From Terebella lapidaria (lineage: Eukaryota > Annelida > Polychaeta > Terebellida > Terebellidae), in the NCBI GenBank assembly GCA_949152475.1, contig OX424559.1:31911119-31975118 (forward strand): a stretch of DNA of 64,000 nt, read 5' to 3'. Below are positions 50,560 through 63,250 of this stretch, one piece after another. The stretch's first letter is position 1. Every line of letters begins with the position of its first letter. The position numbers were made by a program, and so were the translations under genes. The notes beneath the pieces are model-generated. The model was not told the origin of the DNA. It made no database searches and worked only from the letters and a program-made list of their open reading frames with translations.

Positions 50560-53500
50560 GATTACATTTTAGGTTTGTTATTGTTATCATCATGATCTGG
50601 TTGCTTTAGTGGTAAAAAAATATTAGAAATATAGAAAATTACACAGTCCACTTGCTTCATATCGTTATGTATGGTATATTGAAGTGATGAAATCCACAAT
50701 ATCTCATTCGAGTCCTTTCTGTTGCAGATGACGAAAATATGCTGTCATCCATGGGTCTTTGTTTATTCGAATGTAGATGTAAAAGCTTGGTCCACTCCGT
50801 TCATTTTTTGGTATGCTAAAATTTTCCTGCAGGATCTCGAGGGGGTATTTTGGAAGATGTGACGGTTCAATATCGTCGAATTCGTGCAAGCTAATTGATC
50901 TATAACGAATTTCACAAACATATACGCTACTTAAATATGGATGCAATACTATTCGAAGAAAACATGTAAGAACCAAATGCTGTCGATTTTGAAATTGAAT
51001 ACCCTGTCCTCTCTCAATAAAAGCGAAGCCAATCTTAATCATAATGTAGAAAGACCATAATGCACTTTTCTGATCAACCGATTTGAAGCTGTTTCATTGT
51101 CCATTATATGTTATATAAACGAAAAAAAAGCATGATTCGGACACAATATAAAATATCAACCTACTATTCGGGCATGTACGGGGGGTCCCTTTGCACCCCC
51201 CCCCCCAACATGATCCTCCAAAACCAATTTTTTTATCAAGGTTTTTTTAATACTAATAAACATTACATATGTCTCCGGTTGCGCATCCATTTCATAAATT
51301 GGTTTTCGGGCCATTTTTCGCGAAATCTCGAATTTTGGGATTGCTTCAATTTACCCTGCTTATGTCTACAAAATAAAATCTTTGTTACCTTTTGCTGCTT
51401 ATTGTAGGGGCCTGAAACATTGCACATGAGAAAACAGTGGTTAAATAAATATTTATAATATGATTATGTCCATAAATCCAAGATGGCCGCCAAATTTAGA
51501 TAATTTTTTACTAAAATGTCCATAACTTCAGACTGAGTCAACCTAGGATGCTCATTTTGGGGTCTATACCTAGGTTTTCATATACAGGGAATCCATTCAG
51601 ACAAAAATAAATACAATTAAGCTATTTCTTTTGATGCATGTACACCTGCACACATGGTACACGCTACACATTCATTTAGATCTCTCTCGAACATAGCCCC
51701 CTTGACACCCCTATGGTCTCAATTGTGGATCTTGCTTGGATATCTCTGATAGTGACTTTTGCTGATTTGCAATCCCAATAAATCCCTGAACAAATAGAGC
51801 TTGATTTGGTCAGTTTTGTTAATTAACATAAATCCAAGATGCCTGCTAAACACACCCCGAAAAGTCAAGTTCGTAACTAATTGTGCTATAAAGATGTGTG
51901 ATACTTACTTTCAAGGGTATTTTGGTACGTAGACTCCATTTTTGGTGTTATTCTAGCTATATAATATCAATTTAAAATGATAACAGCATCTCATTGAGAT
52001 GGAGAGCAAATAAGGACACATTGTTATTTGAATTTATTCATACACTTATGCATTACACATTACTCACCAACATGCTTGGGTTACTTTTTATATCCCAAAC
52101 AGAGAACAATAATGTAGAATATCTTCATTGGCTATCTTAACACATGAACATGGGGGAACATGATACTAAGATATTGCTACTGCTATATTGGTTGAATTGA
52201 CATATTACTTGAGGATGTCACCTTTGCCCTGCATTCTCTTGCAGTACAACAACGTTGTCATGAGCTGTCCGACATCATACCACTCAATCACCTTTGTCAC
52301 AACAGTCATTCATTGATCTAGCTTAGACACACCTTCTTGTACAGGTTGCCACACTCTCCTGGAGCAGAACAGTTGCTGTGCAAGTGCATCACTGGTGTGT
52401 CCAGTGACAATTACTCAGTACATCCCTTGGTACTACAATTTTTGACATTAGAGCGTTGAGGGCGAAGCCCCCAACTCTCTACATGTCTATGACTTTTTTA
52501 TGGAGTTTTCATGCCAACCTATCGACGCCCGTTTTGGCATGTAAACGTTTAAACACCTACTTCAAATGAGAATTTTCTTCGTCCTTGACATGAAATCTCT
52601 CGAACCGATAGCAAACTTTGAATATTTCATAGATATATAATGCATCAATCGATGTGTTAGGATCGAGAAAATTACGTAAATCGCTCCACTTCTAAAAAAA
52701 CGTCCCAAAATGGCGGAGCCGGTGGAAATTGACGTTCCCAGAATGCAAAGCAAATTTTACCGCAATGACGCGTATTTTGGAACTCCTAATTTCTGTGCAG
52801 CAATTCGTGCATGCATGCACGATATAAGCTTGCGTGTGCCTATCTTTCACGTTATGAAGTAAACACAGCAATTCGTTTGCGATTCCACGGTTACATTTAC
52901 CGTATTTTTACGTATTTTATCACTTGACAAGGTGTTTCATGCTGGGTTGTGAAGCCCGACCTGGTCTTTCAATTTGCCCATTAGGCATGTGTTTGGCTAT
53001 ATCTCGATCTCAGATGCAGATATTCCTCATAGTATCCGATATTTTTAAGGATACTTTATTGAGGTTCAATAACATTTTAGCAGGCATTTCATTGAGTTCA
53101 AAATAAATGTTTACTTATTAGGAATATGAATGAAGTAGGATAAGTTTTTCATCATAATATACGGGAATGAATTGGAATCATCATGTGGGGAGGATATGGT
53201 AGCAATTTTCTTTTTTAGGGGGAGGGGGGGGGGGGGGTAACGTTGTGTAAGATACATGCAGCTTTCGTGGTGCTGATGATGTCCTCGAGCTCTAATGTCG
53301 TCTTCGCATTTAGCTGCATTTTCTTGTTCTGACTACCGGTATCTTCCATTGAGGCTGGATGACATCACTGAGCCTTGAAGGGGCTGGGTCACTTTTGGCA
53401 ACAGCAGGTAACTGAGCTGTCATCTACATGTATAATATAGCAGCCAAACAAGCAATTGTTTTAGTTGATCCGCTGATGTGAGTAGACCAGTTGAGTGCTG

Positions 53501-55050
53501 TCCAAATTTAAATTTCTTGTATGTTGGCATATGGAGGACCGTTGAGTTTATGCTGCTTGTCCATTGCGTGTGTCGAGATTTGGCGGGGCGGCCATTTTGA
53601 AAAATGGCCCGAAAACCAATTTTTGCAATGGATGCGCAACCGGAGACATATGTAATGTTTATTAGTATTAAAAAAAAAAACCTTGAGAATAAAGTTGGTT
53701 TTGGAGGATCATGGGGGGGGGGGGTGCAAAGGGACCCCCCGTACATGCCCGACTATACTCTAGATAGGAATTTCCAGTGTTACCATCATCCACGATCCCT
53801 GCTTTTTTCGACAGTGTACAGGGTGCATCTAGTGGTGTATATGTGTGTACATCAAACCAATTTTAAAAAAAGAAATACAATTTGTAAAATGACATATAAC
53901 TCTACGTGTAATTGATACCTCCTCTTTACAATTACAATCCTCGAAGTTCAGTGACATTACTAATTCATGAAATGAGCTATGCAAGCTTTGTTGATTTGAT
54001 GACGGGTGCACGTGTGGGGTAGGAAATATTCCCCTTTTCATGGAATGCATGATGCCGCATACACATCAAGAATATATGACAAATTACTGCATAGTATCCA
54101 ATTTAATTAACTCTAAACCGCGGATAAAACTTTGTTTGATGGAAAACCCTATATACTATGTACTTGTACTATGTACTATATACTTTGTTTTGTTAAAGTT
54201 TTCGGTTAGCATATATGATTAGAAATAACAAGCACAATTCTGATAACTATGATCTCCAATTTACAGAACAAAATAATATTATAATGAGACTGCAGATAGA
54301 CTTTTTCAAAGCCTAGGGGCTGAATTACGCATTGACGTCAAAAAGTGAATACTCATAAATGATTTAAGACCAAAGAGTATGCCACACTCTTTGTTAAGAC
54401 CACATAATTAAAAACAAATATTGAGTGTGAAAAAGAATATACCGAAGAAATCGACACACAAGAAACTTTCATTAAAGTGAGGAATTTGTACTAAGGTCTG
54501 TTTGGGTTCAGAACGTGGCAAACAAATAGAGTTCATAGTGGCGATATTTATGTTGTGAATATGTATGGCGACGTTGGCAAGAAATCCACCTGTGACAAGT
54601 GTATACAGTATACATCAACTGTTATCAACATCATCATATGAGAGCATTGTGGTTACTGATATGTGGGCTACAGCATTTAATTTGAATCATTCAATAAAAG
54701 GGAGTTTTTTTTAAAGTTTCCCTATCTGTTTTCACTATCTTCTGTCGGTCGGGAAACTCTTCAATCATACTGGTCAATCGTGACGCATCCGAACACCATT
54801 GGCCATGTTCATGTGATTAGAGATTTCCACCTCATTTTTTAGAAAAACATACTCTTGTTTTACTTGGCTTCTGAATATACCAATGGAAACCGAATGATGC
54901 TCCAGATTTAAATCGATTCTTTCATTTGTTCCACATAGAAGGAAATTTGAAAATTGGAAATCTGCCTGAAAATTAATTGTTCGCTTGACGCACTTACATG
55001 TGTGTACGTCTTGTTTTAGGGGTGTTCTGAATTGTATTAGTTCTTGCAAA
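50560..55050 (-). pseudogene. Copy II of the duplicated exon-like sequence, split by the TIR element
   Basis: Matches copy I on either side of the 51168-53752 insertion. The minus-strand frame at 51042-50704 (112 aa) is the most protein-like: it includes HEFDDIEPSHLPKYPLEIL and RINKDPWMTAYFRHLQQKG. A second fragment follows an acceptor-like ttaattttcag near 54980. The relation of these fragments to a real gene is unproven. Confidence 0.38.
51168..53752. mobile_element. 2.6-kb element with terminal inverted repeats of about 160 bp, family unknown
   Basis: The two ends, about 51168-51330 and 53585-53752, are inverted copies that start TCGGGCATGTACGGGG and include a poly-C/poly-G tract and TGTCTCCGGTTGCGCATCC. 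A 4-bp CTAT lies immediately outside both ends (51164-51167 and 53753-53756). The interior has only short frames and a small hairpin (GTTGAGGGC / GCCCCCAAC near 52455-52480), so this is probably a non-autonomous DNA transposon. The superfamily is not determined. Confidence 0.7.
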
Positions 55051-55136
55051 ACGACATTCCACAGAATGAAGCCGGTAGATTATTTTTTTAGTCTACCTTG
55101 TCATAAAAAATTATAATTCATATTCATATTAATCAA

Positions 55137-56325
55137 TTTTCAGGATACCGGACCTATCGTTCGATAACCTATTGCCGTCGCGTTGTGTCCGTTCATCCAC
55201 ATTTTTATCTTTAAAGTGTACGGTCCAATGTTTCCGAAAATTTGGGAAAAGGTACATTGAAATAATTCAAGAAGGATGTGTTTTTTATTTTTTTTTATTT
55301 TCAAATTTTCTCAAAATGGCAGCCATTTTCGTCGAAAACGCTCAATTTCGAACGTTGGCGGCCATTTTCTCAAAAACTGATCAGTTTTGAGAATTTTGAT
55401 TAAAAAGATTCCTCTTATAGACCTTTGTGACGTGTATAAGTTTTGGTGTCTTTGAATCGCCGATCTCCGTGTGGCGGCCATTTTGAATTTTCGTCGAGTT
55501 GGCGAAAAAAAAGTTGTTTCGCCCCAAATCGCATTACTATATATTTTGGGACATTTTCAGGCAAAAAGAAAAATCACCCTTTGAAAAAATTTTCGTCACG
55601 TTTTTCCTTCATAATGGGAGCTGCCAGGACTGTACTCATAGAAAGCTTGAAGATAGAGCTTAGAAATTAGCATTTTTGAATGGGAAGTCATATATGGCGA
55701 TTTGTGTGGTGACTTTGAATTTGACCTTTGATGAACTTGAAGGTCAAAACATACATTTTGGGGTAAAAAATGCCCAGATTTGCCTCTACAGAAAAAAAAA
55801 TGCTTGTAGATGGCGTTTAAGTTTGCATAATGAACATATAGGAAGTCATATATGGAACAACTTGATGATCTTGAGCTTGACCTCAAATGACCTTGAGTGC
55901 TGAATGTCCGATGTGAAATGTGTAAATTAGCCACTGAGGCTTAAACGCTTGCACATCCAGTTTAGGATTGTGTATAAGCTCACAAGAAGTCATGTATTTA
56001 TGGCACATCTTTCGGTGACCTTGAATTTGACCTTGAAGGCCAAATCTGTATTCATGGCACATCTTTCGGTGACCTTGAATTTGACCTTGAAGGCCAAATC
56101 TCACAATCTTGTGTGACCTGACATGTGTAAATTGGCCTCTACTGAGGCCGAATAAATACTTATTGATAGAGCTTATCTGTTTGTATTATGATCCCATATG
56201 AAGTCATATGCAGCGTTTGCAGTTCACAAAAATGACCTTCATTGTTACATCTCAAGGTCATATGTCACCTGCAATGCTTAGAACCAAACTTGTGCGGTAA
56301 CCTATTTCAACCCTTGGTCTAATTT
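55137..56325 (-). mobile_element. Helentron/HINE-like element 3, diverged subfamily
   Basis: Reverse orientation. It begins with TACCGGACC and CGATAACCTATTGCCG (the terminal hairpin half) and ends CGGTAACCTATTTC then AACCCTTGGTCTAA. In place of the 132-bp array it has scattered TGACCTTGAATTTGACC words and a 57-bp segment repeated twice near 55993-56100. It abuts element 4 directly. Confidence 0.5.
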
Positions 56326-58019
56326 TTAGGGTACCGGACTTATCATGACTTATGTTCTGATAACCTATTGGCATGGCATTGCGTCCGACGTCCGTCATCC
56401 ACATTTTTTTTGTTTACGGGCGAATTTTTCTGAATTTTTGCACAAAAAAGCTTAAAAATAATTCAAGAAGGACGTATTTATAGTTTTTTGATTTTCGCAT
56501 TTTCTTCAAAATGGTGGCCGTGTTTGACAAAAAATGCCTGAATTTGGACTTTTGGCGGCCATTTTCTCAAAATCTAATCAGCAACTTTTTTGTTGTTTTT
56601 GATACATAACACTCCTCATATGTACTCTTATGATGTGCATTAGTTTCGTTGAACTTGAATCGCTCAAAATCGGCCTGTTTGGCCAAAACTCGGCCCAAAT
56701 GGGAATGTCCTATGTTAAATTCTCTTATGCTTTATGGGACATATTGTGCCTAATATCTCACTTAGTATTGAGATCAGAGACTAGGAATCAATCGTGGACA
56801 TATTTAGGAAATAATATATGCTGAATATTCTCGTGACCCCGAATTTGACCTCTGACCTCAGTTTCAAGGTCAGAGCACAAAATTTCTTATATCTCACTTA
56901 TTATCGACTTTACAGCTCAGGAATCAATTGTGGACATATAGGAAATGATATATGCTGAATATTCTCGTGACCTTGAATTTGACTTCTGATCTAATTTTCA
57001 AGGTCGAGAGCACAAAAAGGCTAATACCTCTCTTATTATATACTTCACAGTTTAGGAATCAATTGTGAACATATAGGAAATGCTATATTCTGAATATTGT
57101 CATGACCTTGAATTTGACCTTTAACCTAATTTTCAAGGTTACAGACAAAATGGCTAATATCTCGCTTCTAATCGACCTAACAGCTTAGGAATCAATTATG
57201 AACATATAGGAAATTATAGGTACAGATTATTCTCATGACCTTAAATTTGACCTGTGACCAAAATTTCAAGGGCACAGGACAAAATGACTAATGTTTCCCT
57301 TATCATCGATTTTACAGCTTAGGAATCAATTGTCAACATATAGAAAATGATATATGCTGAATTTTGCCATGACCTTGAATTGGACCTTTGACCTCATTTT
57401 CAAAGGACAAAATTGCTAATGTCTTGCTCCTCTATTGACTTTATGGCTTGAGAACCAATTGTGGACATATAGAAAATTATATACACTGAATATTTTGTTG
57501 ACCTCCAATTTGACCTTGAACTTATTTTCAAAGTCAGAGCACAAAATGATTAACATCTCGCTTGGCATTCACTTTACAGCTTGGGATTCGATAGTGAACA
57601 TATAGGGAATGATATATGCTGAAATTTTGGTGACCTTGAATTTGACCTTTAACCTCATTTTCCAGGTCAGAGAACAAAATGGCTAATATCTCGCTTATTA
57701 TCGACTTTACAGCTTAGGAATCAACTGCGAACATGAAATGATATATGCTAAATATTGTCATGATCTTGAACTTGATTTTTGACCTCATTTTCAAGGTCAG
57801 ATCACAAATGGCTAATATCTCAATTATTATCAACTTTACAGCTTAGGAATCAGTTATGGTCAAACTCCAAATGATATATGCTGAATACTCTCGTGACCTC
57901 GACTTGACCAATGGCCTTGTTTTCCAGCTTCCTTTGACCTGATTCTGAAGGTGACAGGACCAAATGTCTAATATCTCACTTATTGACTTCATAGTGTGGG
58001 AATCACTGATGGACATATA

Positions 58020-58161
58020 ACGTTCGGACGCCCAGTACAGGGCGCCCGGGGGTTACCCTACAGGTATCCCAACCAGGTACCAGTCCGTCCGGAACGAGCC
58101 CGGATCTCATACATCACCACATAGTATAACACATCATCATCATCATCATCAACCACATCCG

Positions 58162-58199
<38 letters not shown>

Positions 58200-58784
58200 C
58201 ATGCAGTATACATTATAATGGTAATGTAGCCGTGTGTAGAGCCCGAGAGGCCATGGGCGCGGCCTCACGGAACCCGTACACGTGGGCATATCGCTCTCCG
58301 GACTCGCCGACGGCACTGTCGCAAAGATAGAACTCTGCACCAGCCCGACGGTCTGCCAGAGCCTCCGTCACCTCGTCCCGGGAAGGGGGAGAACTGGCGA
58401 TCCACAGGGCTTGCGCCCCCGAGTCAGCAGCTCGTCTCCCCCAGCCCGGGCCCCCAAATGGAAACTGTCCCTGGGGCCCCCACGGGGCCTCTACTCTAGA
58501 AACAGGGACGCAGAGCTCATGGCTGAGCCTGCGTGCTGTCTCGGCACTCGCTCTTGGACAATCTCCTCGATCGAGTAGCTTCCAGTGTATATATAATACA
58601 CCACAAACTAGAGACAGCACGCGCGGCTCATACAGACCATTGTTATAGTTTACTGCAGCGTAAATTACAATGCGTCGCCGTGGCAACGCACTCTCGAACC
58701 GAGCTAGGCCAAAACGAAAAGGGCCATACAAATGGGATGTGTGTTTACAATCACCTGCCGTGAACTTAGGGCAAAATCGCCACA
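58020..58784. mobile_element. GC-rich 765-bp insertion with 8-bp target duplication, family unknown
   Basis: The 8-bp GACATATA occurs at 58012-58019 and 58785-58792, exactly flanking the insert and matching the interrupted repeat. The insert is far more GC- and CpG-rich than its surroundings. It has a near-palindrome of GGACGCCC and GGGCGCCC at one end and a (CAT)n run at 58131-58199. On the minus strand a long frame crosses it and runs into the host repeat (58213-58989, 258 aa), with no recognisable domain. An 8-bp duplication fits hAT-like transposons, but the ends (ACGTTCGG, GCCACA) show no matching terminal inverted repeats. Confidence 0.65.
58131..58199. repeat. (CAT)n microsatellite
   Basis: Near-continuous CAT/ATC triplets with one short interruption, inside the GC-rich insert. 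Confidence 0.95.
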
Positions 58785-59089
58785 GACATATAGGAAATGT
58801 AATACGCCAAATATTCTGATGACCTTGAATTTGACATTTGCCTTCATTTTCAAGGCCACAGGACAAATTGCTGATATCTCTATGTTTATCGAATTTACTG
58901 CTTAGCATCTGTGGACATGATATATGCTTAATATTATATATGCTGAATATTCTCTTGACCTTGAAATCATCCAGTGACCTGACTAACATCTAAAATATTG
59001 AGCATATCTTGTCCAGTAAACTATCTTTGGCCCTTGGCTTAATTTTTTTAATAGAAATTCAGTAAGGTTACTGAGATCTGCCCCTGCTT

Positions 59090-60920
59090 TGATTATTAAT
59101 ACCTTCCTCTAAATATAACACTTGGTTTCCATGAACCAGGCAGGATATATCATTATAAAATATAATATCAATTTGTCAAATTATTGGAATTTCCATGATA
59201 TCGACAATAATTGCGGTTGTTGTGCGAACCTGTGTGAGAGCTATTACGACCCGATGTGTACCAACGGACAATAACTTAAACTAATGTACTGTAGCAATAA
59301 ACCGTATATATATGTCACTACATCTATCTATCCACTTCAGTTTATGATTCTGGATATTCAGGCAGGAGCATATGCGTCCGACGTCCGTGTGTGAATATGT
59401 CTGTACGTGCCAGTACAACGGACTGAAAACATTTGCCACACCAGCCAAGGTGTTTTTTGCCTGTTGGACAAAAATTAAACAAACAATATTAGCTTCCAGG
59501 GAGAGGAGATTGGATAGAGTGTGTGGTCTGATCAAATGACTCCTACGGTGAGATGATTTCTGTATCGTTACTGGAGTAACAAATACAAGCATGTATCCAA
59601 CTAGTTCCACATATTTCCAGGTAGGTGACGCAATGTCTGGTTCCAACATTTTAAGAGGAACCATCCAACGTTTGATGGAAAAAGTTTAATTGAAGTTTCC
59701 AGTTCGACCAGGGAAAAACAGTGCAAGGCAATGTATGTTCGACAGTCTTACACATGATTTACATGTACTAACAATGAAATTGGTATAAACTCATGTAGCA
59801 TTGTAACACGATTATGATAACTATGAACTCCAGTGCAAAACAGAAACAAGATTATAAGTAGACCGGAGAAAGACTCAGTCAAAATCAGCCAAATAGAGTC
59901 AACAGTGGCAATATATATGTTTAAACGTATGACGACGGTGGGAAGAAATCAACATGATAAGTGTATACATTATGATCAACTCTTCTCAACATCATGGTAT
60001 GAGAGCAGCAGTCAATTTGTGGCAGCCCATTTGCCGTCGCTACAAAATGGGCTACTGCATTGAATTTTTGCTCAGAAATACTCAATGAAAAAGATGTTCC
60101 ATTTGGCGTCGGAATACACTGATGGAAACCGAATGATTGTCCGGATGTAACTCGGTCGATATACAGGGAAATTTTAAAATTGGAAATCTGCCAGAGAAGT
60201 TTGCTTGACACACATACAACTGTCTTGTTGTTCAGATGTCTTGAAAGGTATTAATTCTCCACTCCACAAAACGATGCGGGTAGATTATTCTAAGTATACC
60301 TAGGCCCCCAAAAGCGTTCTTTCATATTCATATAAATATGTGTTTAATCTTTTTTATCTTCAAACAGAGGTTCAGTATGGCTTTTGACATTTGCCCCTGA
60401 TCGCGGTGGGTAAGAGAATCATAACATTCGGGCATATTTTATGGATAATCTGGCTGAAACATGGCGATATATAATTCAGTCATGGTTTATCCGGACCACA
60501 CTATTATTCCACAAATAATTAATTGGACAATCTTGATCTCAATTGAAAACTCGCGCACAACAAATGAAAAACCAGTGTTTTCAGTTTGTTGTCCTTATCT
60601 TCCAATATGTCTATAATCACACCAATTGTTCTCCAACCTGCGTGAGGGTGTGCTTCGAGGATCCGGATGAAACATATCCCAATCAATAAATCAGCATGGT
60701 CTACAATTCATCAACTTAATTATGTCCGAACGTTATGATTCGCTTACCCAGCGTGCTGATGTGATTAATAATACCTTCTGTAATATTACAGTTGGTTTCA
60801 AAAGTGATTTTGACCCATGTCTCGATGCTAAGATAACATATGCTAGGTAAGGATGTACCATCATAAAATATAATGTGAAATTGTAAAGAATTATGGGATT
60901 CCCATGATACCAACAATATT
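59090..60920 (-). pseudogene. Copy III of exon-like sequence, partial, with its own internal duplication
   Basis: Minus-strand frames at 60916-60716 (ending near a donor CTGG/GTAAGC), 60211-59921 and 59664-59281 look protein-like but match no family I know. The stretch after an acceptor-like CTGGCAG near 60190 aligns with copy II, and several aligned residue differences are conservative. 59090-59230 is a diverged copy of 60716-60916. It could be a living but unrecognised gene; I lean to remnants because the copies do not keep one frame. Confidence 0.35.
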
Positions 60921-61789
60921 TTTATTCAATCACACGGTCATTATCTTGCAGTTGCAGTTGTTACGTAAACTTGTATAATAATTAAGGATTGATTGCATGT
61001 GATCGTCATGAACCTGGCCTTGACCAGCTGCCCATTCACTTATAATGTAATTATAAAAGTAACAAATTCATGAATTCACACACTTCCAATCAACGTGAAA
61101 CTTTGCCTTTCTGACTGTTAGCCATCAAGGATTACTAACCGAGACTCTGTTTCTTACTAAGCAATGTTAAATTTGTTAAATTCATCGTTTTCATATGTCA
61201 TTTTCCGACCTATTTCTCAGTCTACAAAATGCACTCACAACAGGGCGAGCGAAATGATTTATGCTGTGCAGTAAATAGTGTGATGACCAAGCGAGACCAC
61301 AGATCTACTCAAGTGTGTGTGTGAAGTGAACAAACTGATAGCCACGCCAGGGTACAGTTTTCAACAAAAATGGCAGTTTATTGGCAAACACACAGATTTT
61401 TACATCAACGTTTCAATATCAATACTCAACATAATGACCGGGCAATTACTCATCCGGATTTAAACCTGTCAACTTACACTACGAAACAATCCAATCTCGG
61501 TTCTCAAATATAACCAAAATACTATATAAGTGAGTATACACCTCCAAAAATATAAGGGCAGAACCTTACTCAAACATCGATTGGATAAAATATGTGAATA
61601 GAATATGTATGAAATTGTTCCGAAAAAAACAAAGCCTCTCAGTATATATGCCACAATCTCAGTTAGAAGATATAGCTAGTTGGCGGCTGTATTTTTGTTG
61701 AAATATCACAAATGGATCCCTTGCCCCCACGTAGCGCCTTAATGCCAGAATAATCGGGCCTATCTATGCATATGAAAAGACAGTCGGCG

Positions 61790-62240
61790 TAACTAGGGTA
61801 GCCGGCGCGGATCTAGTAGCCGGCGCAGAGCAGCCAGCGCGGATCTAGTAGCCGACACAATGGCCGACTCACGACTTGGGGAAATGATGACGCAGTCAGC
61901 TGAGTGAGCGCTCCCACTGCCTGGCGGGCTGATCGCTGCAGCCTCACTACGTTTGTTGCAGCGCTCAAGATGTAGCTAGCATCTGGCATACAACACAAAA
62001 CGAGTGAGGCCTCGAAGCGCAAATCGTGACCAACGCCTCAGAGGCGCCTCGAAGCATCAAATGCTTCCATGCTCGCTTCGAAGTCAGATTCGACGCTAGG
62101 ATACATGCGAGTGAAGCAGCCTCACTACGTTTGTTGCAGTGCTCAAGATGTAGTTAGCATCTGTCATACAACTCAAAACGCGTGAGGCCTCACTGTCAGC
62201 TGATGAAGCTTGCACTGAAGCTAGCTAGGGCTAGTGGTGA
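61790..62240. repeat. GC-rich block with an internal duplication of about 76 bp
   Basis: GCAGCCTCACTACGTTTGTT starts near-identical stretches at about 61937 and 62117, each ending GTGAGGCCTC. Just before them, GTAGCCGGCGC / GGATCTAGTAGCC words repeat at 61799-61850. Origin unknown. Confidence 0.7.
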
Positions 62241-62299
62241 AGCTCAGCTGAAGCTCAACTGCATGAACTGAGGCAATGCTGGGACATAGCGTCACAACC

Positions 62300-63104
62300 T
62301 ACTATACGGTTACCAGATTACTCCCCCAAAAATTACAAGTCCAGACTAACCTTTGCAACACTGTCTCCTGAGACTTGTGACAAGAAGAATCCAATGCAGC
62401 AGGCGTCCTTCGTGCGTGTTGTCGGATTCAAGATTGCCAGAGTGGCTTTCCCCTCGGGGCTTTATAGATACGGGCCCGAAAAGTAGGCCACATTAACCTG
62501 GATCTCTCCAGCCAATCCCTGAGGGGAATACCCGTCCCGAAATCCCGTTTTATGATATGTCCACTTCCGGTCAGACCACGCTAGTGATCCGACCAGAAGA
62601 TGAAACAAAACTGCAAATATAATGAAATACCTCACCTAAAAAGTAGGTGCCCAAACTTACAATGTCCCCCGATATAAAAATATCATAAAAGTATGACATG
62701 AAATTGCCCACCCCGGCCAGAATCGTCCTCAGACAAAACAGCAAAAATATTACGTAACAAGCGCTCCCGGGTGGAACTCTCCCGGAAACGATGTGAAAAA
62801 TATGTAAACAAATATGGCGGCAAGAAAAGGACAAGTTTGGCCAAAATAGGCAGCCAGAAATACTAATATAAAGGAATAGGTAGGTGAAAAACAACAAAGA
62901 CCCCCCGATCTACGAAAGACCCAAATATAAGAACCCGACTCCCCGTAATAAATGTAAAATTGACAATAAATCGTGCGGAAACTGACACAAAAGTTCCGAC
63001 GAACAAGAATCGTCTTGTACAAAAATGCCCGTGTCAATATCGTAATTGCCACAATAGCTAGTGAGGCCGATAAAACTCACAGGTGATATGCACCAGACCT
63101 GGGT
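62300..63104 (-). other. Unassigned block with a TATA-like motif and hydrophobic frames
   Basis: On the minus strand a TATA-like CTATAAAGCCCCG (around 62458) and a gggggag stretch near 62325 recall the edge of an LTR, but no second copy or target duplication is visible. Two overlapping minus-strand frames (62571-62897 and 62910-63107) are hydrophobic and match nothing I know. Confidence 0.25.
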
Positions 63105-63250
63105 CAATTACATTGCAATGTAATTAGTTACAATTACAATTGATTTGGGAAACTCAATTGCAATTACAATTACAATGAAATCGCAATGTAATTAATTGCA
63201 ATTACAATTACTTTGTAATGTAATGAATTACAATTACAAATTACTTTTGC
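63105..63250. repeat. AATTGCAATTAC low-complexity tract
   Basis: About 140 bp built from CAATTACAATTA, TTGCAATTAC and their near inverses, so most of the tract can self-pair. Confidence 0.8.

Larger units (their letters stand above)
56322..59050 (-). mobile_element. Helentron/HINE-like element 4, split by a GC-rich insert
   Basis: Reverse orientation. It starts at GGTACCGGACTTATC, carries about ten degenerate 132-bp units (about 56820-58015 and 58785-58985) and ends TTGTCCAGTAAAC then GCCCTTGGCTTAA. Units vary more than in element 2, suggesting greater age. It is interrupted at 58020-58784 by an unrelated insert. Confidence 0.55.
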
